Source of the DNA: Streptomyces fagopyri
Lineage (GTDB): Bacteria > Actinomycetota > Actinomycetes > Streptomycetales > Streptomycetaceae
DNA: 64,000 bases
Assembly (NCBI RefSeq): GCF_009498275.1
Contig: NZ_CP045643.1
Span: forward strand, 1,860,001 to 1,924,000
Reading direction: 5' to 3'
Shown in pieces: positions 8,429-17,744 of the stretch. The notes under the pieces are model-generated. The model was given only the letters and a program-made list of their open reading frames with translations, was not told the origin of the DNA and made no database searches. Position numbers and translations under genes: made by a program. Position 1 is the stretch's first letter; each line of letters begins with the position of its first letter.

Positions 8429-8590
8429 CTACTGGTTCTGCGCCCCCAGCGTGAACAGCAGGTAGATGAAGGCCGCGAAGAGGTGGCCGACAGCGACGTA
8501 GATGATCAGCCGCACCCACAGCGCACGGGGGAACTTGTCCTCCATGGACCGCCGGGGGCCGGACTCCGTGGGCTCGGTGGGCTCCGTCAT
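8429..8590 (-). CDS. Small membrane protein, DUF6126-like
   Basis: 53 residues: a short charged N-terminus, MEDKFPRALWVRL, then one hydrophobic helix (IIYVAVGHLFAAFIYLLFTL) and a brief tail. This looks like the DUF6126 family of actinobacterial proteins, which I recall as neighbours of Xre-type regulators; the function is unknown. Its ATG overlaps the TGA of the upstream Xre-cupin gene (ATGA), so translation is probably coupled and the two act together, perhaps at the membrane. Confidence 0.75.
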   Translation of the reverse strand: MTEPTEPTESGPRRSMEDKFPRALWVRLIIYVAVGHLFAAFIYLLFTLGAQNQ

Positions 8591-9240
8591 GACATCTCTC
8601 CCAGGGTCGGGTGCGCCGTCGCCGGGCCGAGGCACAGCGCGGCGGCGGGGCTCTGCAGCAGGGTGTGTACGAAGAGGAGATCGGCCCCCGCCTGATCGGC
8701 GGCGGCTATGCGGTGCGGGGTCAGCGAGTCGAAGTGCGCGCTGTCCCCGGGCGCGAGGATCTGCGTGGTGTCCCCGAGCCGCAGCCGCAGCCGCCCCTGG
8801 AGGACGTGCAGCCACTCCTCGCCGGGATGGACGCGCACGATGTCGCCCTGGGAGCCGTACGGGACGTGCACCCGCAGTGCCTGCATCCCGCGGCCCGGGG
8901 AGCCGGCCTGCCAGTAGGTCCAGCCGCCCGCCGCGGTCGGCTCCATGTCCGCGGCCCGGACGATCGCGTCACGTTCGGCGACCCTCTCGCCCAGCAGCTC
9001 CGAGACCGTCGTACCGTAGATGCGGGCCAGGGCGAGCAGCATCGGGAGCGAGGGCTGGCGCTGTCCCGTCTCCAGCCGGGACAGGTGGGCGGCCGAGAGT
9101 CCGGCGGCACGGGCCGCGGCCTCCAGGGTCAGTGAGGCGCTCCGGCGCAGTTCACGCAGTTGCGGCGCGACGACGGGCAGCAGGTCGGCTGTCCCGGGCT
9201 CGGGCGGCGTGTCCGCCGCCTCCGGCTCGATGGGGCTCAT
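8587..9240 (-). CDS. Xre-family regulator with C-terminal cupin sensor domain
   Basis: 217 residues. A lambda-repressor-like helix-turn-helix covers about 28-85 (LRELRRSASLTLEAAARAAG, then LSAAHLSRLETGQRQPS). The C-terminal half is a cupin barrel (HPGEEWLHVLQGRLRLRLGD, later PGDSAHFDS and TPHRI). Such MerR-free HTH-cupin proteins sense small molecules, but the ligand here is unknown. Start ATG at 9240 is preferred by homology; ATG at 9249 is equally possible since neither has a good ribosome site. Two palindromes within 60 bases upstream are probable autoregulatory operators. Translationally coupled to the DUF6126-like gene. Confidence 0.88.
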   Translation of the reverse strand: MSPIEPEAADTPPEPGTADLLPVVAPQLRELRRSASLTLEAAARAAGLSAAHLSRLETGQRQPSLPMLLALARIYGTTVSELLGERVAERDAIVRAADMEPTAAGGWTYWQAGSPGRGMQALRVHVPYGSQGDIVRVHPGEEWLHVLQGRLRLRLGDTTQILAPGDSAHFDSLTPHRIAAADQAGADLLFVHTLLQSPAAALCLGPATAHPTLGEMS

Positions 9241-9260
9241 GCACTCCATTGAGCCGTATC

Positions 9261-9296
9261 TTTGCCTCTCGGGCAAATTTATTGCCTCACAGGCAA
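9261..9296 (-). promoter_or_regulatory. Twin palindromic operators of the Xre-cupin gene
   Basis: Two inverted repeats: TTTGCC-5-GGCAAA (9261-9277) and TTGCCT-CAC-AGGCAA (9282-9296). Their centres are 20 bp apart, two helical turns, suiting cooperative binding of two dimers on the same DNA face. They lie immediately before the Xre start, so autoregulation is the simplest reading. Confidence 0.75.
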
Positions 9297-9379
9297 AAGG
9301 GCGATGGCGGCACCCGATGGGGCGGCCGACCGCCCCACGCATCCTCGCCCTGCCCCGTCGCGGCACGCGGTCCGGGCGC

Positions 9380-9430
9380 GTCCGTCCCCGTCCTGTCGGG
9401 CGGGCGGTGCCCGACAGGACGGGGACGGAC
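9380..9430 (-). terminator. Terminator of the hopanoid operon
   Basis: Perfect 21-bp stem (9380-9400 with 9410-9430) with a nine-base loop, five bases past the stop of the last hopanoid gene. One of the strongest hairpins in the window. Confidence 0.88.
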
Positions 9431-9435
9431 CTGGT

Positions 9436-10836
9436 CTAGCGGTTGGCGACCGCCTGTTTGACCAGCGTCTTCCCGAAGTCCCACATCAGGCCGCCGCCGC
9501 TGTGCGCGTCGTCCATCACGGCGACGAAGGCCTCCATGAACCGGTCCACGTCCCGCTCACCCACGATCAGCGGCGGGATCAGTTTGATCACCTCCAGGTG
9601 GTCCCCGGAGACCTGGGTGAGGATGCGGTGCCGCTGCAGCAGCGGGACGACGACCATCTGCGCGAAGAGCCCCTTGCGCGCGGCCTGCAGCATGGTCCAG
9701 CGGCTGCGCAGCTTGAGCGACCTGGGCCGCCCGAACTCGATGCCGATCATCAGCCCCCGGCCGCGGACGTCACTGAGCAGCTCGTACGTGTCGACGAGCG
9801 CCGCGAGCCGGCTCTTCAGCTGCTCCCCCGTGGCCCGCGCGTTCGCCACGATCTGCTCGTTCTCCATCACCGAGAGCACGGCGAGCCCGGCCGCCATGGC
9901 CTGCGCGTTCGCCCCGAAGCTCGCCGAGTGGACGAGGACCCGGTCCATCGACGAGTAGACCTTCTTGAAGATCCAGTCCTTGCCGAGGGTGGCGCCGACC
10001 GGCACATAGCCGCCGGACAGCGCCTTGGCCACGCACACCAGGTCGGGTTCCACGCCGTCCTCGTGCTGGTACGCGTAGAAGTCACCGGTCCGCCCCAGAC
10101 CCGTCTGCACCTCGTCCGCGATGAGCAGCGCCTTGTGCCGGTGCAGCAACTCCTGGGCGGCGCGCAGATAGCCGGGCGGGGCCTCGTGCACGCCCTTGCC
10201 CTGGATGGGCTCGACGATGAGTCCGGCGACGTCGCCCCGCTTCAGCTCGCGGTCCAGCGCGTCGAGGTCGCCGAGCTCGACGGCCGTGTCGGGCAGCAGC
10301 GGGGCGAACCCGTCCCGGAACCCGTCCTCGCCGTTCACGGACAGCGACCCGGTGGTCAGCCCGTGGAAGGCGTGGGAGCAGTAGAGGATCCTGGGTCTGC
10401 CGGTGACGTACCGGGCGAACTTCAGGGCGGTCTCGACGGCCTCCGTACCGCTGTTGGCGAAGAACACCCGGTCCAGGTGCGGGCTGTGGGTGAGCAGCTT
10501 CTCCGCCAGCAGTCCCGGCAGCGGCTGGCAGTCGAAGCGGGTGAGGTCGGCGAGCGAGGCGTCCAGGACGTCGTGCAGCGCCTGGCGGACGACGGGGTGA
10601 TGGCGGCCCAGGCCCATCACCCCGAACCCGGCGAGCATGTCCAGGTAGTCGTTGCCGTCCGCGTCCCAGAAGTGCGCGCCCTCGGCCCGCTCGTACACCT
10701 TGTCGAAGCCGATGGTGTGCAGCATGCGCGGGAGCTGGTGGTTCAGGTACTTGGTGTGCAGCTCGTAGCGCTCGGCCCCGCGCTCGGCCAGCAGCGCGCC
10801 GAGGTCGAACTCCCGTTTCCCGGAAGGGGTGGTCAT
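9436..10836 (-). CDS. hpnO: Class III aminotransferase, hopanoid side-chain (HpnO-like)
   Basis: 466-residue PLP enzyme of the acetylornithine aminotransferase group. The cofactor pocket shows [11 protein letters not shown] near 125-135, the Asp of [11 protein letters not shown] near 241, and the Schiff-base lysine K271 in [14 protein letters not shown]. As the last gene of the hopanoid operon it most likely converts formyl- or ribosyl-hopane to aminobacteriohopanetriol, the final C35 product known from S. coelicolor. Its ATG overlaps the TGA of dxs (ATGA). Role assignment rests on operon context; the fold is certain. Confidence 0.88.
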   Translation of the reverse strand: MTTPSGKREFDLGALLAERGAERYELHTKYLNHQLPRMLHTIGFDKVYERAEGAHFWDADGNDYLDMLAGFGVMGLGRHHPVVRQALHDVLDASLADLTRFDCQPLPGLLAEKLLTHSPHLDRVFFANSGTEAVETALKFARYVTGRPRILYCSHAFHGLTTGSLSVNGEDGFRDGFAPLLPDTAVELGDLDALDRELKRGDVAGLIVEPIQGKGVHEAPPGYLRAAQELLHRHKALLIADEVQTGLGRTGDFYAYQHEDGVEPDLVCVAKALSGGYVPVGATLGKDWIFKKVYSSMDRVLVHSASFGANAQAMAAGLAVLSVMENEQIVANARATGEQLKSRLAALVDTYELLSDVRGRGLMIGIEFGRPRSLKLRSRWTMLQAARKGLFAQMVVVPLLQRHRILTQVSGDHLEVIKLIPPLIVGERDVDRFMEAFVAVMDDAHSGGGLMWDFGKTLVKQAVANR

Positions 10837-12731
10837 TCCTGTTTCTCCTTGGACAACTCGTCCTTGACTGCCAGGGCGGCCCCGATCCGCCCGGCGATCT
10901 CGACGGGCGTGAGCCCGATGTCGGCCAGCACCTCCGCGCGCTTGGCGTGCGCGAGGAACTGCTCCGGAATCCCGAACCTCCTTACGGGTACGTCCACTTC
11001 CGCGTCCCCGAGGGCCAGTGCGACGGCCGCGCCGACGCCGCCCGCCCGGCTGTTGTCCTCGACGACCGCCACGAGCCGGTGCTCGGCCGCGAGGCCCGGC
11101 AGCGCCGGGTCGACGGGTTTGACCCAGCGCGGGTCGACGACGGTGCAGCCGATCCCCCGGGCCGCCAGCAGTTCGGCGGCCTGGAGGCAGACCGGCGCCA
11201 TGACGCCGACGGCCACCAGGAGGACCCGCGGGGTCGCCGCCGACCGGTGCAGGACGTCGAGGCCGCCGACCCGGTCGGTCGCCGGGATCGCCGGGCCCAC
11301 CGACTCCTTCGGGAACCGGATGAGCGTCGGCGCGTCGTCGACGGCGACCGCCTCCCGCAGCTGGGCGCGGAGCTGGTCGGCGTCACGCGGCGCCGCGATC
11401 CTGAGGCCCGGCACGACCTGGAGGACGGACAGGTCCCACATGCCGTTGTGCGAGGCGCCGTCGACGCCGGTGACACCGGCCCGGTCCAGTACGAAGGTGA
11501 CGCCGCAGCGGTGCAGCGCGACGTCCATCAGGAGCTGGTCGAAGGCCCGGTTGAGGAAGGTGGCGTAGACGGCGACGACCGGGTGCAGGCCGCCCGTGGC
11601 GAGTCCGGCCGCGGAGACCGTGGCGTGCTGCTCGGCGATCCCGACGTCCCACACGCGGTCGGGGAACCGCTCGGCGAACCCACCGAGTCCCACCGGGTGC
11701 AGCATGGCCGCCGTTATCGCCACGACGTCCTCGCGTTCCTCCCCGATCCGGACGATCTCGTCGCCGAACACAGAGGTCCAGGAGGGCCCGTTGGAGGGCG
11801 CGAGCGGCTCGCAGGTGAGGGGGTCCATCACGCCCACCGTGTGGAAACGGTCCTCGTCGTGGGCGAGCGCCGGTTCGTAACCGCGGCCCTTCTCCGTCAG
11901 ACAGTGGACCAGCACAGGCCCGTGGAAACGCTTCGCGCGCCGCAGCGCCGACTCCACGGCTCCCGTGTCGTGCCCGTCGATCGGCCCGACGTACTTGAGG
12001 CCGAGGTCCTCGAACATGCCCTGCGGTGCGAAGGCGTCCTTGAAGCCCTTCTTGGCGCCGTGCAGGGACTCGTAGAGGGTGGGCCCGACGACGGGGGTGC
12101 GCAGCAGTACGTCCTTGCCCCAGGCCAGCACCCTCTCGTAGCTGTCGGTCGTCCGCAGGGTCGCGAGGTGGTTGGCGAGGCCGCCGATGGTCGGCGCGTA
12201 CGAGCGTTCGTTGTCGTTGACGACGATGATCAGCGGTCGGTCCTTCGCGGCGGCGATGTTGTTCAGCGCCTCCCACGCCATTCCGCCCGTCAGCGCGCCG
12301 TCGCCGATGACCGCGACGACATGGCCCTTCTCGCCCTGCACCTGGCGGGCCTTGGCGAGGCCGTCCGCCCAGCCGAGCGCCGTCGAGGCGTGGCTGTTCT
12401 CGATGATGTCGTGCTCGGACTCCTCGCGCGAGGGGTAGCCGGACAGGCCGCCCTTGCCGCGCAGCTTGGAGAAGTCCTGACGTCCCGTCAGCAGCTTGTG
12501 CACATAGCTCTGGTGACCGGTGTCCCACAGGATGCGGTCGACGGGTGACTCGAAGACCCTGTGGAGGGCGATGGAGAGTTCCACCACCCCCAGATTGGGC
12601 CCGAGATGTCCACCGGTCCTGGCGACCGCGTGCACCAGGAACTCCCGGATCTCATCGGCCAGTTCACCGACCTCCGCCTCGGACAGCGCCTTCAGGTCGC
12701 GTGGTCCCCGGATCTTCTCCAGAATCGTCAC
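10833..12731 (-). CDS. dxs: 1-deoxy-D-xylulose-5-phosphate synthase
   Basis: 632 residues, full length for DXS. Condenses pyruvate and glyceraldehyde 3-phosphate to open the MEP pathway, using thiamine diphosphate. Visible motifs: [13 protein letters not shown] (His42), [14 protein letters not shown], the TPP motif [16 protein letters not shown] starting at 143, and the catalytic-glutamate region DVGIAEQHA in the second half. Streptomycetes carry a housekeeping dxs elsewhere, so this copy probably boosts isoprene supply for hopanoids. GTG start at 12731, 28 bases after ispG. Confidence 0.93.
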   Translation of the reverse strand: MTILEKIRGPRDLKALSEAEVGELADEIREFLVHAVARTGGHLGPNLGVVELSIALHRVFESPVDRILWDTGHQSYVHKLLTGRQDFSKLRGKGGLSGYPSREESEHDIIENSHASTALGWADGLAKARQVQGEKGHVVAVIGDGALTGGMAWEALNNIAAAKDRPLIIVVNDNERSYAPTIGGLANHLATLRTTDSYERVLAWGKDVLLRTPVVGPTLYESLHGAKKGFKDAFAPQGMFEDLGLKYVGPIDGHDTGAVESALRRAKRFHGPVLVHCLTEKGRGYEPALAHDEDRFHTVGVMDPLTCEPLAPSNGPSWTSVFGDEIVRIGEEREDVVAITAAMLHPVGLGGFAERFPDRVWDVGIAEQHATVSAAGLATGGLHPVVAVYATFLNRAFDQLLMDVALHRCGVTFVLDRAGVTGVDGASHNGMWDLSVLQVVPGLRIAAPRDADQLRAQLREAVAVDDAPTLIRFPKESVGPAIPATDRVGGLDVLHRSAATPRVLLVAVGVMAPVCLQAAELLAARGIGCTVVDPRWVKPVDPALPGLAAEHRLVAVVEDNSRAGGVGAAVALALGDAEVDVPVRRFGIPEQFLAHAKRAEVLADIGLTPVEIAGRIGAALAVKDELSKEKQE

Positions 12732-12759
12732 GCTCGGGCCCCCTCTCGATCCGTGGTGA

Positions 12760-13917
12760 TCAACTCACGGTGACGGCCGGTTCCCCGGACCCGACGCCGT
12801 CGTTCTCCATCTGCTCGGCGATCTTCATCGCCTCCTCGATGAGGGTCTCGACGATCTTCGACTCGGGCACGGTCTTGACGACCTCGCCCTTGACGAAGAT
12901 CTGCCCCTTGCCGTTGCCGGAGGCGACCCCCAGGTCAGCCTCCCGCGCCTCTCCGGGGCCGTTGACGACGCAGCCCATGACCGCGACGCGCAACGGGACC
13001 TCCATCCCCTCCAGACCGGCCGTGACCTCGTCGGCCAGCTTGTAGACGTCCACCTGGGCGCGCCCGCAGGACGGGCACGAGACGATCTCCAGGCGCCGCT
13101 GCCGCAGGCCCAGGGACTCCAGGATCTGGATACCGACCTTGCACTCCTCGGCGGGCGGCGCGCTCAGGGAGACCCGGATGGTGTCCCCGATGCCCTCGGA
13201 GAGCAACGCCCCGAAGGCGACCGCCGACTTGATGGTCCCCTGGAACGCCGGCCCGGCCTCCGTGACGCCCAGATGCAGCGGGTAGTCGCAGGCCGCCGCC
13301 AGCTGCCGGTAGGCGTTGACCATGACGACCGGGTCGTTGTGCTTGACCGAGATCTTGATGTCCCGGAACCCGTGCTCCTCGAAGAGGGACGCCTCCCACA
13401 GCGCCGACTCGACGAGCGCCTCCGGCGTCGCCCTGCCGTACTTCTGGAGCAGGCGCCGGTCGAGCGAGCCCGCGTTGACGCCGATCCGGATGGGAGTGCC
13501 CGCCTGGGAGGCGGCGCGCGCGATCTCCTTCACCTTGTCGTCGAACTGCTTGATGTTGCCCGGGTTGACCCGCACCGCCGCGCAGCCCGCGTCGATGGCG
13601 GCGAAGACGTACTTCGGCTGGAAGTGGATGTCGGCGATCACCGGGATCTGCGACTTGCGGGCGATCGTGGCGAGGGCGTCCGCGTCGTCCTGTGTGGGAC
13701 AGGCGACCCGGACGATCTGGCAGCCGGACGCGGTGAGTTCCGCGATCTGCTGCAGGGTGGCGCCGACGTCCGACGTACGCGTCGTCGTCATCGACTGCAC
13801 CGAGACGGGTGCTCCTCCCCCGACCGCCACCGGTCCGACCTGGATCCGCCGTGACACCCGGCGCTCCGCGATCGGTCGGACCGGCACCTCGGGAAGGCCC
13901 AGGGAAACGGCGGTCAT
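12760..13917 (-). CDS. ispG: 4-hydroxy-3-methylbut-2-enyl-diphosphate synthase
   Basis: 385 residues, normal length for bacterial IspG (GcpE). Reductively opens methylerythritol cyclodiphosphate in the MEP pathway with a [4Fe-4S] cluster held by Cys281, Cys284 (CPSCG) and Cys316 ([10 protein letters not shown]), with the conserved glutamate in PGE. N-terminal TIM-barrel motifs such as [10 protein letters not shown] and RVNPGN are intact. ATG at 13917 is four bases after the hpnH stop, so the two are coupled. With dxs next door it forms a dedicated precursor module inside the hopanoid operon. Confidence 0.94.
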   Translation of the reverse strand: MTAVSLGLPEVPVRPIAERRVSRRIQVGPVAVGGGAPVSVQSMTTTRTSDVGATLQQIAELTASGCQIVRVACPTQDDADALATIARKSQIPVIADIHFQPKYVFAAIDAGCAAVRVNPGNIKQFDDKVKEIARAASQAGTPIRIGVNAGSLDRRLLQKYGRATPEALVESALWEASLFEEHGFRDIKISVKHNDPVVMVNAYRQLAAACDYPLHLGVTEAGPAFQGTIKSAVAFGALLSEGIGDTIRVSLSAPPAEECKVGIQILESLGLRQRRLEIVSCPSCGRAQVDVYKLADEVTAGLEGMEVPLRVAVMGCVVNGPGEAREADLGVASGNGKGQIFVKGEVVKTVPESKIVETLIEEAMKIAEQMENDGVGSGEPAVTVS

Positions 13918-13921
13918 GACG

Positions 13922-14944
13922 TCACCCGCGGCTTTCCGTGAACGTCTCGCGGGCGGCGCGCAGGGACTCCTTGAGGGAGCCCATGGTGGCGAGGACGGCC
14001 GTCGGCTCGTAGCCGCAGTGCGCCATGCAGTTCGCGCACCGGTCGTCCTTGCCCCGGCCGTAGGAGTCCCAGTCGGTGTCCTCCAGGAGCTGCCGGTACG
14101 TCTGGACGTACCCGTCGCTCATCAGGTAGCAGGGCTTCTGCCAGCCGAAGAGCGAGTAGCTGGGGATCGCCCACGCGGTGCACGGGAAGTCGACCTTGCC
14201 CTCCAGGAAGTCCAGGAAGAGCGGGCTCTGGTTGAGGCGCCAGCGGCGCCGGTTGCCGCCCGCGAAGGCCTTCTTGAACAGCTCCCGGGTCTGCTGCACA
14301 CCGAGGAAGTGCTCCTGGTCGGGAGCCTTCTCGTAGGCGTAGGCGGGCGAGAGCATCATCTCGTCCACCTTCAGGTCGTCATTGAGGAAGTTGAGCACCT
14401 CGATGATGGTCTGCGGGGTGTCGGTGTTGAAGAAGGTCGAGTTGGTGGTGACGCGGAAGCCGCGCCGCTTGGCCTCCTTGATGGCCTCGACCGCCTCGTC
14501 GAAGACGCCTTCCTTGGCCACCGACTCGTCATGACGCTCGCGCAGTCCGTCGATGTGCACGGCCCACGCGAAGTACGGCGAGGGCTTGAACTTGTCCATC
14601 TTCTTGCGCAGCAACAACGCGTTGGTGCACAGGAAGACGAACTTCTTCTTGGCCACCAACTGCCGCACGATCTCGTCGATCTGCGGGTGCATCAGCGGCT
14701 CGCCGCCCGCGATGGACACCATCGGCGCACCGGACTCCAGCACGGCGCCCACGGCCTGGGCCACCGGCATACGCTGCTTGAGCACCCCTGCCGGGTGCTG
14801 GATCTTGCCGCAGCCCTCGCATTTGAGGTTGCACGCGAAGAGCGGTTCCAACTCGACGATCAGCGCGAACTTGTCCCGCTTCCTGAGCTTCTGTTCAAAC
14901 AGGTACGCAGCGACCTTCATGGACTGCCGAAGCGGCATGGCCAT
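13922..14944 (-). CDS. hpnH: Radical SAM hopanoid synthase HpnH (adenosylhopane formation)
   Basis: 340 residues. CNLKCEGC gives the radical-SAM cluster cysteines C38, C42 and C45; GGEPLMH near 80 binds SAM; a C-terminal set [12 protein letters not shown] probably holds extra structure or a second metal site. HpnH adds the 5'-deoxyadenosyl group to diploptene, giving adenosylhopane, the first C35 intermediate. ATG at 14944 is selected over an upstream in-frame ATG because GGAGGTGAG lies six bases ahead. It begins five bases after the nucleosidase stop. Confidence 0.94.
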   Translation of the reverse strand: MAMPLRQSMKVAAYLFEQKLRKRDKFALIVELEPLFACNLKCEGCGKIQHPAGVLKQRMPVAQAVGAVLESGAPMVSIAGGEPLMHPQIDEIVRQLVAKKKFVFLCTNALLLRKKMDKFKPSPYFAWAVHIDGLRERHDESVAKEGVFDEAVEAIKEAKRRGFRVTTNSTFFNTDTPQTIIEVLNFLNDDLKVDEMMLSPAYAYEKAPDQEHFLGVQQTRELFKKAFAGGNRRRWRLNQSPLFLDFLEGKVDFPCTAWAIPSYSLFGWQKPCYLMSDGYVQTYRQLLEDTDWDSYGRGKDDRCANCMAHCGYEPTAVLATMGSLKESLRAARETFTESRG

Positions 14945-14949
14945 CTGGC

Positions 14950-15591
14950 TCACCTCCGAGGGAGCAGCAAAGAACGGTGCCATTCAAAAAAAGCGGGAAG
15001 GATGGCACGAAGAACACGGAAAGCTGATATTCCACCGCGCACCGTGCCGATACGGACGAGTTCATGTTCTGGAGCGTCCACGACCACCCGGACGGCCGCA
15101 ACCGGACGGGGACCGGCACGGACGGCGCTGTGCAGCGTGGCCGCGGACTCCATGTCGACCGCGATGGCGCCGGTCGCGAACAGGTCCGACCGTTCGTGAC
15201 CGCGGACGACGTGATCGGAGCCGGTGAGCGGCCCCGTATGGACGGTGCGCCCGGGCACGGCGCGCACCAGTTCCTTGACGAGCAGCTCGGTGCCCACGCA
15301 CGGAGTGCTGCCGCGCGTGTCCCGGGTCTCCTCGGCGACCACCAGGTCGCCGGGGTGCATACCCGGGGCGAGCCCCGCGCAGAAGCCCGTGGCCAGGACG
15401 GCCGCCTCGCGCAGCGCCGGGCCGGCGAGGGCCCGGTCGAGCGAGAGCTCCGCGGCCCTGGGGCCCATGCCGGTGCGCAGGACGGTGAGGGGCCCGTCGA
15501 AACCGCTCCGGTCGCCGCTGCGCAGGGCGAGGTGCTCGATGCCGAGCGCGCAGGCGATCAGCAGCGGTGCCGGTTCGGGCTTCGTGCTCAT
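14950..15591 (-). CDS. hpnG: Purine-nucleoside-phosphorylase-like nucleosidase, HpnG-type
   Basis: 213 residues of the phosphorylase/MTA-SAH-nucleosidase fold. Visible are TGMGPRAAE near 41, TGFCAGLAPGMHPGDLVVA near 68, and FATGAIAVDMESAA with the Glu that contacts the ribose. In hopanoid clusters HpnG removes adenine from adenosylhopane to give ribosylhopane. The ATG overlaps the shc stop by one base (TGATG), with GGAGGGGGG just ahead. Function inferred from fold plus position between shc and hpnH. Confidence 0.85.
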   Translation of the reverse strand: MSTKPEPAPLLIACALGIEHLALRSGDRSGFDGPLTVLRTGMGPRAAELSLDRALAGPALREAAVLATGFCAGLAPGMHPGDLVVAEETRDTRGSTPCVGTELLVKELVRAVPGRTVHTGPLTGSDHVVRGHERSDLFATGAIAVDMESAATLHSAVRAGPRPVAAVRVVVDAPEHELVRIGTVRGGISAFRVLRAILPAFFEWHRSLLLPRR

Positions 15592-17594
15592 CAACCCCCC
15601 TCCACCTCGGCGAACGGCTCGCCGTTGACATAGCGGCCGAGCGCGGTGAGCGGGAAGACCTGGCGGTAGAGGTGGTAGTTGATCGAGAAGTCCCACGGGA
15701 ACCCGGTACCCGTGAAGTACGGCTCGTCCCAGGAGCCGTCGGGCAGCTGGGTCTCCGCGAGCCAGGCGACACCACGCTCCACGGCCTTGGACTCGCGCTC
15801 CCCGGCCGCGAGCAGCGCGAGCAGCGCCCACCCGGTCTGTGAGGCGGTCGAGGCGCCCCGGCCGCTCCACTCGGCTGCGTCGTCGTAGGAGCGCAGGTCC
15901 TCGCCCCAGCCGCCGTCCTCGTTCTGGACGGTCTCCAGCCAGCCGACCGCCCGGCGGATCGCCGGGTGCGAGCCGGGCAGGCCGGCGGCCGTCAGCGCGG
16001 GCACCACCGATCCCGTGCCGTAGATGTAGTTGACGCCCCAGCGCCCGAACCACGAGCCGTTCGGCTCCTGTTCGGCGAGCAGCCACGCGATGCCCCGGCG
16101 GGTACGGGGGTCGTGCGCGAGGCCCTCCACCGCGAGCATCTCCACCACGTGCGCGGTGACGTCCGCGGACGGGGGGTCGATCACCTCCCCGAAGTCGCAG
16201 AACGGCAGCCGGTTGGGGAAGGGACTGGTGTTGTCGACGTCGAACGCGCCCCAGCCGCCGTCCTTCGACTGCATGCCGAGGTTCCAGCGCACCCCGCGCC
16301 CGATCGCCTTCTCGACGCGTTCCGGGTCGGGATGGCGCACTCGGCGCAGCGCGAGGACCACCTCGGCGGTGTCGTCGATGTCGGGATAGTTGTCGTTGTG
16401 GAACTCGAACGCCCAGCCGCCCGGCGGGAGATGAGGCCGTTTCACCGCCCAGTCGCCGGGTCTGACGATCTCCTCGCCGAGCATCCAGTCCGCGGCCTTG
16501 ACCAGTTGCGGATGGTCGGCGGGCAGGCCCGCGTCGGCGAGCGCGATGGCCGCCAGGCAGGTGTCCCAGACGGGCGACTGGCAGGCCTCGATCATCCGGG
16601 CCCCGTCCTCGCGCCAGACCGTGAAGCGGTTCAGTGACTCCAGTCCGGCACGCATCACCGGGTGGTCGAGGTCGTAGCCGAGCAGGTGGAGCGCGATGAC
16701 GGAGTACACCGCGGGCGGCTGGATGCCGCCCCAGCAGCCGTCGTTCTCCTGCCGTTCGATGATCCAGCGCGCCGCCGCGTTCATGGCGGCCCGGCGCAGC
16801 GGCTGCGGTGCGACCCGGCGGTACTGGTGCAGCGCCTTGTCCAGCCGCTGGAAGACGCCGCTCCAACTCGCCACGGGAGCCGTGGGTCTGACCGGGCTGG
16901 GATTGTCCGGGTCGGTGTGCAGCTCGTCCAGCGGGAACGGCGCGGGCCGCACCGGCCGCTTCGCCGAGACGATGGTGAGCGGCACGATCGTCTGCCGCGC
17001 CCAGCATCCGAAGTCGTAGATGTTGAGCGGCATCCACTTCGGGAAGTAGATGAGTTCCGGCGGGAGTTCGGGGAGGTCGTCCCACTTCCACCAGCCGAAC
17101 AGGGCGAGCCAGATCCGGGTGAAGACGCGGGCCGAGGCGATGCCGCCCCGCTCACGCACCCAGGCGGCGGCCTTCGTCATGTGCGGCGCGTCGGGGGCGT
17201 CCCCGGCCAGCCGCAGGGCGACGTACGCCTCGACGGTGGCGGAGAGGTCGCCCGGACCGTCGTAGAAGGTGGCCCAGGCGCCGTCCTCGCGCTGCTCGCC
17301 GCGGATGAACAGACCGGCGGCGCGGGCGGTCGTCTCGTCGAGGATTCCCAGGAACTGACGCAGGAGCAGATCCTCGGCGTCCATCGTGACGTTCGTGTCG
17401 AGGTCGCCCTTCCACCAGCCTTCGGCGTCCTGCCGCGAGAGCAGGTGGTCGGTGGCACGCTGTATGGCGTACTTGGCGACGTCTCGGGTCTCGACTGTCC
17501 CGGCCGCCACGGGAGTCGTCTCTGTCGGGATTTCGCTGGCCGCGGCAGCGCGGGGCGGCAGTGCCCCGGTACTTCCGTCGGTCGTCGCTGTCAT
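15591..17594 (-). CDS. shc: Squalene-hopene cyclase
   Basis: 667 residues, right for SHC. Cyclises squalene to hopene and hopanol at the membrane. The protonating DXDD motif is DIDD at 405-408; QW-type repeats recur (such as QREDGAWATF, RQENDGCWGG, QSKDGGWGAF, QNEDGGWGED, QLPDGSWDEP), and GWAFEF and IYGTGS follow the known enzymes. About 35 residues at the N-terminus are low complexity. ATG at 17594 has GGGGAAG seven bases upstream; longer readings enter the intergenic gap. It is preceded by the largest break in the operon (150 bases). Confidence 0.96.
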   Translation of the reverse strand: MTATTDGSTGALPPRAAAASEIPTETTPVAAGTVETRDVAKYAIQRATDHLLSRQDAEGWWKGDLDTNVTMDAEDLLLRQFLGILDETTARAAGLFIRGEQREDGAWATFYDGPGDLSATVEAYVALRLAGDAPDAPHMTKAAAWVRERGGIASARVFTRIWLALFGWWKWDDLPELPPELIYFPKWMPLNIYDFGCWARQTIVPLTIVSAKRPVRPAPFPLDELHTDPDNPSPVRPTAPVASWSGVFQRLDKALHQYRRVAPQPLRRAAMNAAARWIIERQENDGCWGGIQPPAVYSVIALHLLGYDLDHPVMRAGLESLNRFTVWREDGARMIEACQSPVWDTCLAAIALADAGLPADHPQLVKAADWMLGEEIVRPGDWAVKRPHLPPGGWAFEFHNDNYPDIDDTAEVVLALRRVRHPDPERVEKAIGRGVRWNLGMQSKDGGWGAFDVDNTSPFPNRLPFCDFGEVIDPPSADVTAHVVEMLAVEGLAHDPRTRRGIAWLLAEQEPNGSWFGRWGVNYIYGTGSVVPALTAAGLPGSHPAIRRAVGWLETVQNEDGGWGEDLRSYDDAAEWSGRGASTASQTGWALLALLAAGERESKAVERGVAWLAETQLPDGSWDEPYFTGTGFPWDFSINYHLYRQVFPLTALGRYVNGEPFAEVEGG

Positions 17595-17744
17595 GGCTTC
17601 CCCTTCGTGCAGTGGTACGTCTCTGCTGTGGGTCCGCCGTCGGCCGGTGCGTCGCTCCCATGGGGTCCCCTGTTCCCGTACGAGACGGGGAACCCGGGGA
17701 GACACCGGCCGGCGACTACGCGAGGTTTATTCGACCGATAGTGA
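17595..17744 (-). other. 150-base break inside the hopanoid operon
   Basis: Gap between the polyprenyl synthase stop and shc. It has a locally AT-rich start (TATCGGTCGAATAAACC on the minus strand) and a bulged hairpin (GTTCCC near 17682 pairing with GGGAAC near 17700). A secondary promoter or attenuator for shc onward is possible, but I see no good -35/-10 pair. Confidence 0.35.

Noticed and set aside
9262..11568. 768-codon open frame on the plus strand
   Set aside because: Antisense to the aminotransferase and dxs; translation is low-complexity with no domain. Long mirror frames are normal in very high-GC DNA.
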